Made by a program: the position numbers and the translations under genes. A DNA stretch of 64,000 bases from Hyphomicrobiales bacterium (GTDB lineage Bacteria > Pseudomonadota > Alphaproteobacteria > Rhizobiales > Rhizobiaceae). The stretch lies in assembly GCA_900471485.1 (NCBI GenBank), contig UCEU01000028.1, positions 1-64,000 on the forward strand. The letters run 5' to 3'. Position 1 is the first letter of the stretch. Each line of letters begins with the position of its first letter. Shown here in pieces: positions 61,810-64,000 of this stretch. The notes under the pieces were generated by a model. The model had not been told where the DNA came from. It ran no database searches and was given only the letters and a program-made list of their open reading frames with translations.

Positions 61810-64000
61810 TCAGGCCCTCACCCGCACCATCTCGGGATCATAGAGCGGTTTCAACGACACCTTGCATGGCACCCGCACGCGGGCGACATCAAGCTCGTAG
61901 GTGCCTGAAAGCACGAAATCTTCCGTCACGCCCTCGGCGTTGCGCACGTAGCCGTAGCCGATCGGCTTGCCCACCGTGTAGCCGAAGCCACCGCTCGAGA
62001 GCCAGCCGACGCGCTTGCCATCGCGGTAAATCGTCTCGCGGCCGAGCAGCACCACGTCGGGATCGTCAGGCACGAAGCAGGCGAGCATCTTTTTGACGCC
62101 CGACGCCAGCTGCCGCTCGATCGCCTCGCGGCCGCGAAACGGCGTGGTCTTCTTCGTCTTCACCGCCCAGCCGAGCCCGGCTTCGATCGGCGTATGATCC
62201 GGCCCGATATCCGAACCCCAGGCGCGATATCCCTTTTCCAGCCGGCAGCTCTCGATCGCCCGATAGCCGGCATTGACGAGATGCAGCGGCGCACCCGCCG
62301 CCATCAGCGCGTCATAGACGGTCGTGGCGTATTCGATCGGCACATGCAGCTCATAGCCGAATTCGCCGACATAGGTGATGCGCAGCGCCCTGACCGGGCA
62401 GCCGGCGATGCCGATGGTTTTCACGCGGCCGAAGGGGAAGGCGGCGTTGGAGACGTCGCTGCCTGTGACCTTCTCCAGCACCGCGCGCGCATTCGGCCCC
62501 ATCAGCGCCAGCACCGAATAGGCCGACGTCACATCGACCAGTTCGGCATGTAGATCGTCAGGAATATTGCGGGCTATCCAGTCGAAGTCATGGGTCGCGA
62601 AACCGGTGCCGGTGACGATGTAATACTCGTCCTCGGCGATGCGGGCGCAGGTGAGGTCGCACTCGATGCCACCCTTGTCGTTCAGCATCTGCGTGTAGAC
62701 GAGCGAGCCCACCGGCCTGGCCACATCGTTGGCGGCGACCCAGGAGAGCGCTTTTTCCGCGTCGCGGCCCTTCAGCGTGAACTTGGCAAACGAGGTCTGG
62801 TCGAAGATCACCGCCGCCTCGCGCACCGCCCTGTGCTCGCGGCCCACCGCCTCGAACCAGTTCTGCCGCTCGTAGCTGTAGACGTCCTTCGGCTCCTCGT
62901 TGGCGAAGAGATCGGCGAACCAGTTCGGCCGCTCCCAGCCGAGTTTCTCGCCGAAGCACGCGCCCTGCGCCTTCAGCCGGTCGTAGAGCGGCGATTTGCG
63001 GCAGGGGCGGCCGCTGGAATATTCCTCGAAGGGGAAGGCCAGCGTGTAGTGCTTGCCATAGGCTTCCAGCGTGCGGGTGCGCACCCAGTCGGTGTCGAAA
63101 TGCGGGCGGCCGAAGCGGCGGATATCGACCGGCCGGAGATCGTAGGGCGGCTCGCCCTTGGAAACCCACTCCGCCAGCGCCATCCCCGCGCCGCCGGCCG
63201 ATGCGATGCCGAAGGCGTTGAAGCCGGCACCGACGAAGAAGTTCCTGAGCTCCGGCGCTTCGCCGAGAATGAAGTTGCCATCGGGCGTAAAGCTCTCCGG
63301 CCCGTTCAACAGCTGCTTGACGCCGACATTCTCGAGATCAGGCACGCGGCCGAGCGCCTGCTCCATGATCTGCTCGAAATGGTCGAAATTGCTGTCGAGC
63401 AGCGTATAGTGGAAACCATCAGGAATGCCCGATGTCGCCCAGGGGATCGGGTTCGGCTCGTAGCCGCCCATCACGATGCCGCCCACCTCTTCCTTGTAAT
63501 AGGTCAGCCGGTCGGGATCGCGCAGCGTCGGTAGATTGGAGGGCACGCCGAAGGATTCGGTGATGATGTACTGGTGCTCGACCGAGACCAGGGGCACGTT
63601 GACGCCGAAGCGCGCCGCGAAATTGCGCGTCCATTGCCCGGCGCAGACGACGACACGCTCGCATTCGATGCGGCCCTGCCCGGTGATGACGGCGCGGATG
63701 CGGCCCTTGTCGATCTCGAGGTCGATTACTTCAGTATCCTCGAAGATCGAAACGCCCGCCATGCGCGCGCCCTTGGCGAGCGCCTGCGTGATGTCGGAAG
63801 GATTGGCCTGGCCATCGGTTGGAAGGTAAGCGGCGCCGATCAGGTCGTCTGTTGTCATCAGCGGCCAGAGATCGAAGGCCTCCTGCGGCGTCAGAAGCTG
63901 CATGTCGAGCCCGAAGGATTGCGCCGTGGTCGCCTGCCGCTTCACCTCCGTCCAGCGTTCCTCGTTGCAGGCAAGCCGCAGGCCGCCATTCATCTTCCAA
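61810..64000 (-). CDS. Dimethylglycine/sarcosine dehydrogenase-like flavoprotein (5' end outside window)
   Basis: At least 730 residues are visible; the N-terminus with the first part of the FAD-binding fold lies beyond the right edge. The left part is a DAO-type oxidoreductase (QNTATPSD-like TDGQANPSDITQALAKGAR, VVVCAGQWTRNFAARFGVNVPLVSVEHQYIITE, FFVGAGFNAFGIASAGGAGMALAEWV). The C-terminal half is a GCV_T folate-binding module (FDQTSFAKFTLKGRDAEKALSWVAANDV to the KTTPFRGREAIERQ region). Such proteins demethylate N-methylated glycines in betaine or choline breakdown. Confidence 0.88.
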   Translation of the reverse strand, partial: WKMNGGLRLACNEERWTEVKRQATTAQSFGLDMQLLTPQEAFDLWPLMTTDDLIGAAYLPTDGQANPSDITQALAKGARMAGVSIFEDTEVIDLEIDKGRIRAVITGQGRIECERVVVCAGQWTRNFAARFGVNVPLVSVEHQYIITESFGVPSNLPTLRDPDRLTYYKEEVGGIVMGGYEPNPIPWATSGIPDGFHYTLLDSNFDHFEQIMEQALGRVPDLENVGVKQLLNGPESFTPDGNFILGEAPELRNFFVGAGFNAFGIASAGGAGMALAEWVSKGEPPYDLRPVDIRRFGRPHFDTDWVRTRTLEAYGKHYTLAFPFEEYSSGRPCRKSPLYDRLKAQGACFGEKLGWERPNWFADLFANEEPKDVYSYERQNWFEAVGREHRAVREAAVIFDQTSFAKFTLKGRDAEKALSWVAANDVARPVGSLVYTQMLNDKGGIECDLTCARIAEDEYYIVTGTGFATHDFDWIARNIPDDLHAELVDVTSAYSVLALMGPNARAVLEKVTGSDVSNAAFPFGRVKTIGIAGCPVRALRITYVGEFGYELHVPIEYATTVYDALMAAGAPLHLVNAGYRAIESCRLEKGYRAWGSDIGPDHTPIEAGLGWAVKTKKTTPFRGREAIERQLASGVKKMLACFVPDDPDVVLLGRETIYRDGKRVGWLSSGGFGYTVGKPIGYGYVRNAEGVTEDFVLSGTYELDVARVRVPCKVSLKPLYDPEMVRVRA

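Overview
The window reads as a core chromosomal segment of a GC-rich alphaproteobacterium of the order Hyphomicrobiales, most likely the Rhizobiaceae (Rhizobium, Neorhizobium or Agrobacterium type). The basis is the content and order of the genes (rimP-nusA-ylxR/L7Ae fusion-infB-rbfA-truB-rpsO-pnp; fabI-fabB-fabA next to irr; tRNA-Ala and the FYDLN acid-domain gene next to cmk-rpsA), promoters of the rhizobial type (CTTGnn-N17-CTATAT) and strong GC bias. I saw no insertion sequence, prophage, CRISPR array or rRNA operon. The species call is inference from gene order, without a database search.

Layout. 1-5206: an oligopeptide ABC transporter operon (oppABCDF) on the minus strand, with oppF cut by the window edge and a 139-bp composite palindromic repeat between oppA and oppB. 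5510-11850: mixed small units: a solitary glycosyltransferase-like gene, a GFA-family gene, a chromosomal ccdAB toxin-antitoxin pair with a perfect 13-bp palindrome at its promoter, lepA, an XRE-cupin regulator with a palindrome in front of it, a GNAT gene, a group III truncated haemoglobin and a TerC-family membrane protein. 12077-14492: a translationally coupled recF-moeB-like-GNAT unit. 14489-23796: metabolism and housekeeping (hydroxyacid dehydrogenase, SH3 protein, adenosine kinase, AEC transporter, cycM, kdsB-pheA, and a HIT-nudC-WYL-hypothetical-VOC run).

23848-29511: ffs (4.5S SRP RNA), dnaX-ybaB, a DUF992 protein, a MOSC protein and recR-mltB. 31245-43369: the large translation and RNA operon. 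It has a well-formed promoter, an early terminator-like hairpin before rimP, a three-copy Shine-Dalgarno repeat before rbfA, and a structured pnp leader. A GNAT gene follows. 44347-47678: unsaturated fatty acid synthesis (fabA-fabB-fabI) divergent from irr, the iron and haem-responsive regulator. 47680-51146: membrane and envelope genes (TRIC-like channel, secreted EF-hand-like protein, YdcF, DUF1275, cytochrome b561).

51365-57842: tRNA-Ala(GGC) with its own promoter, the FYDLN acid-domain gene, a PaiB-like gene in the place where I expect aroA, cmk, rpsA, a 517-residue Ala/Pro/Glu-rich protein of unknown function with a CtrA-like site upstream, and an RNase D-like exonuclease. 57978-64000: a PACE-type efflux protein, slyX, the hexuronate genes uxaC-uxuB, and a dimethylglycine dehydrogenase-like flavoprotein cut by the right edge.

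No clearly new multi-gene system stands out. The most interesting signals are regulatory: the ccdAB operator, the tandem SD repeat before rbfA, the rimP promoter-attenuator, an orphan terminator between divergent genes at 17.5 kb, and a MoeB-like enzyme without its zinc cysteines.
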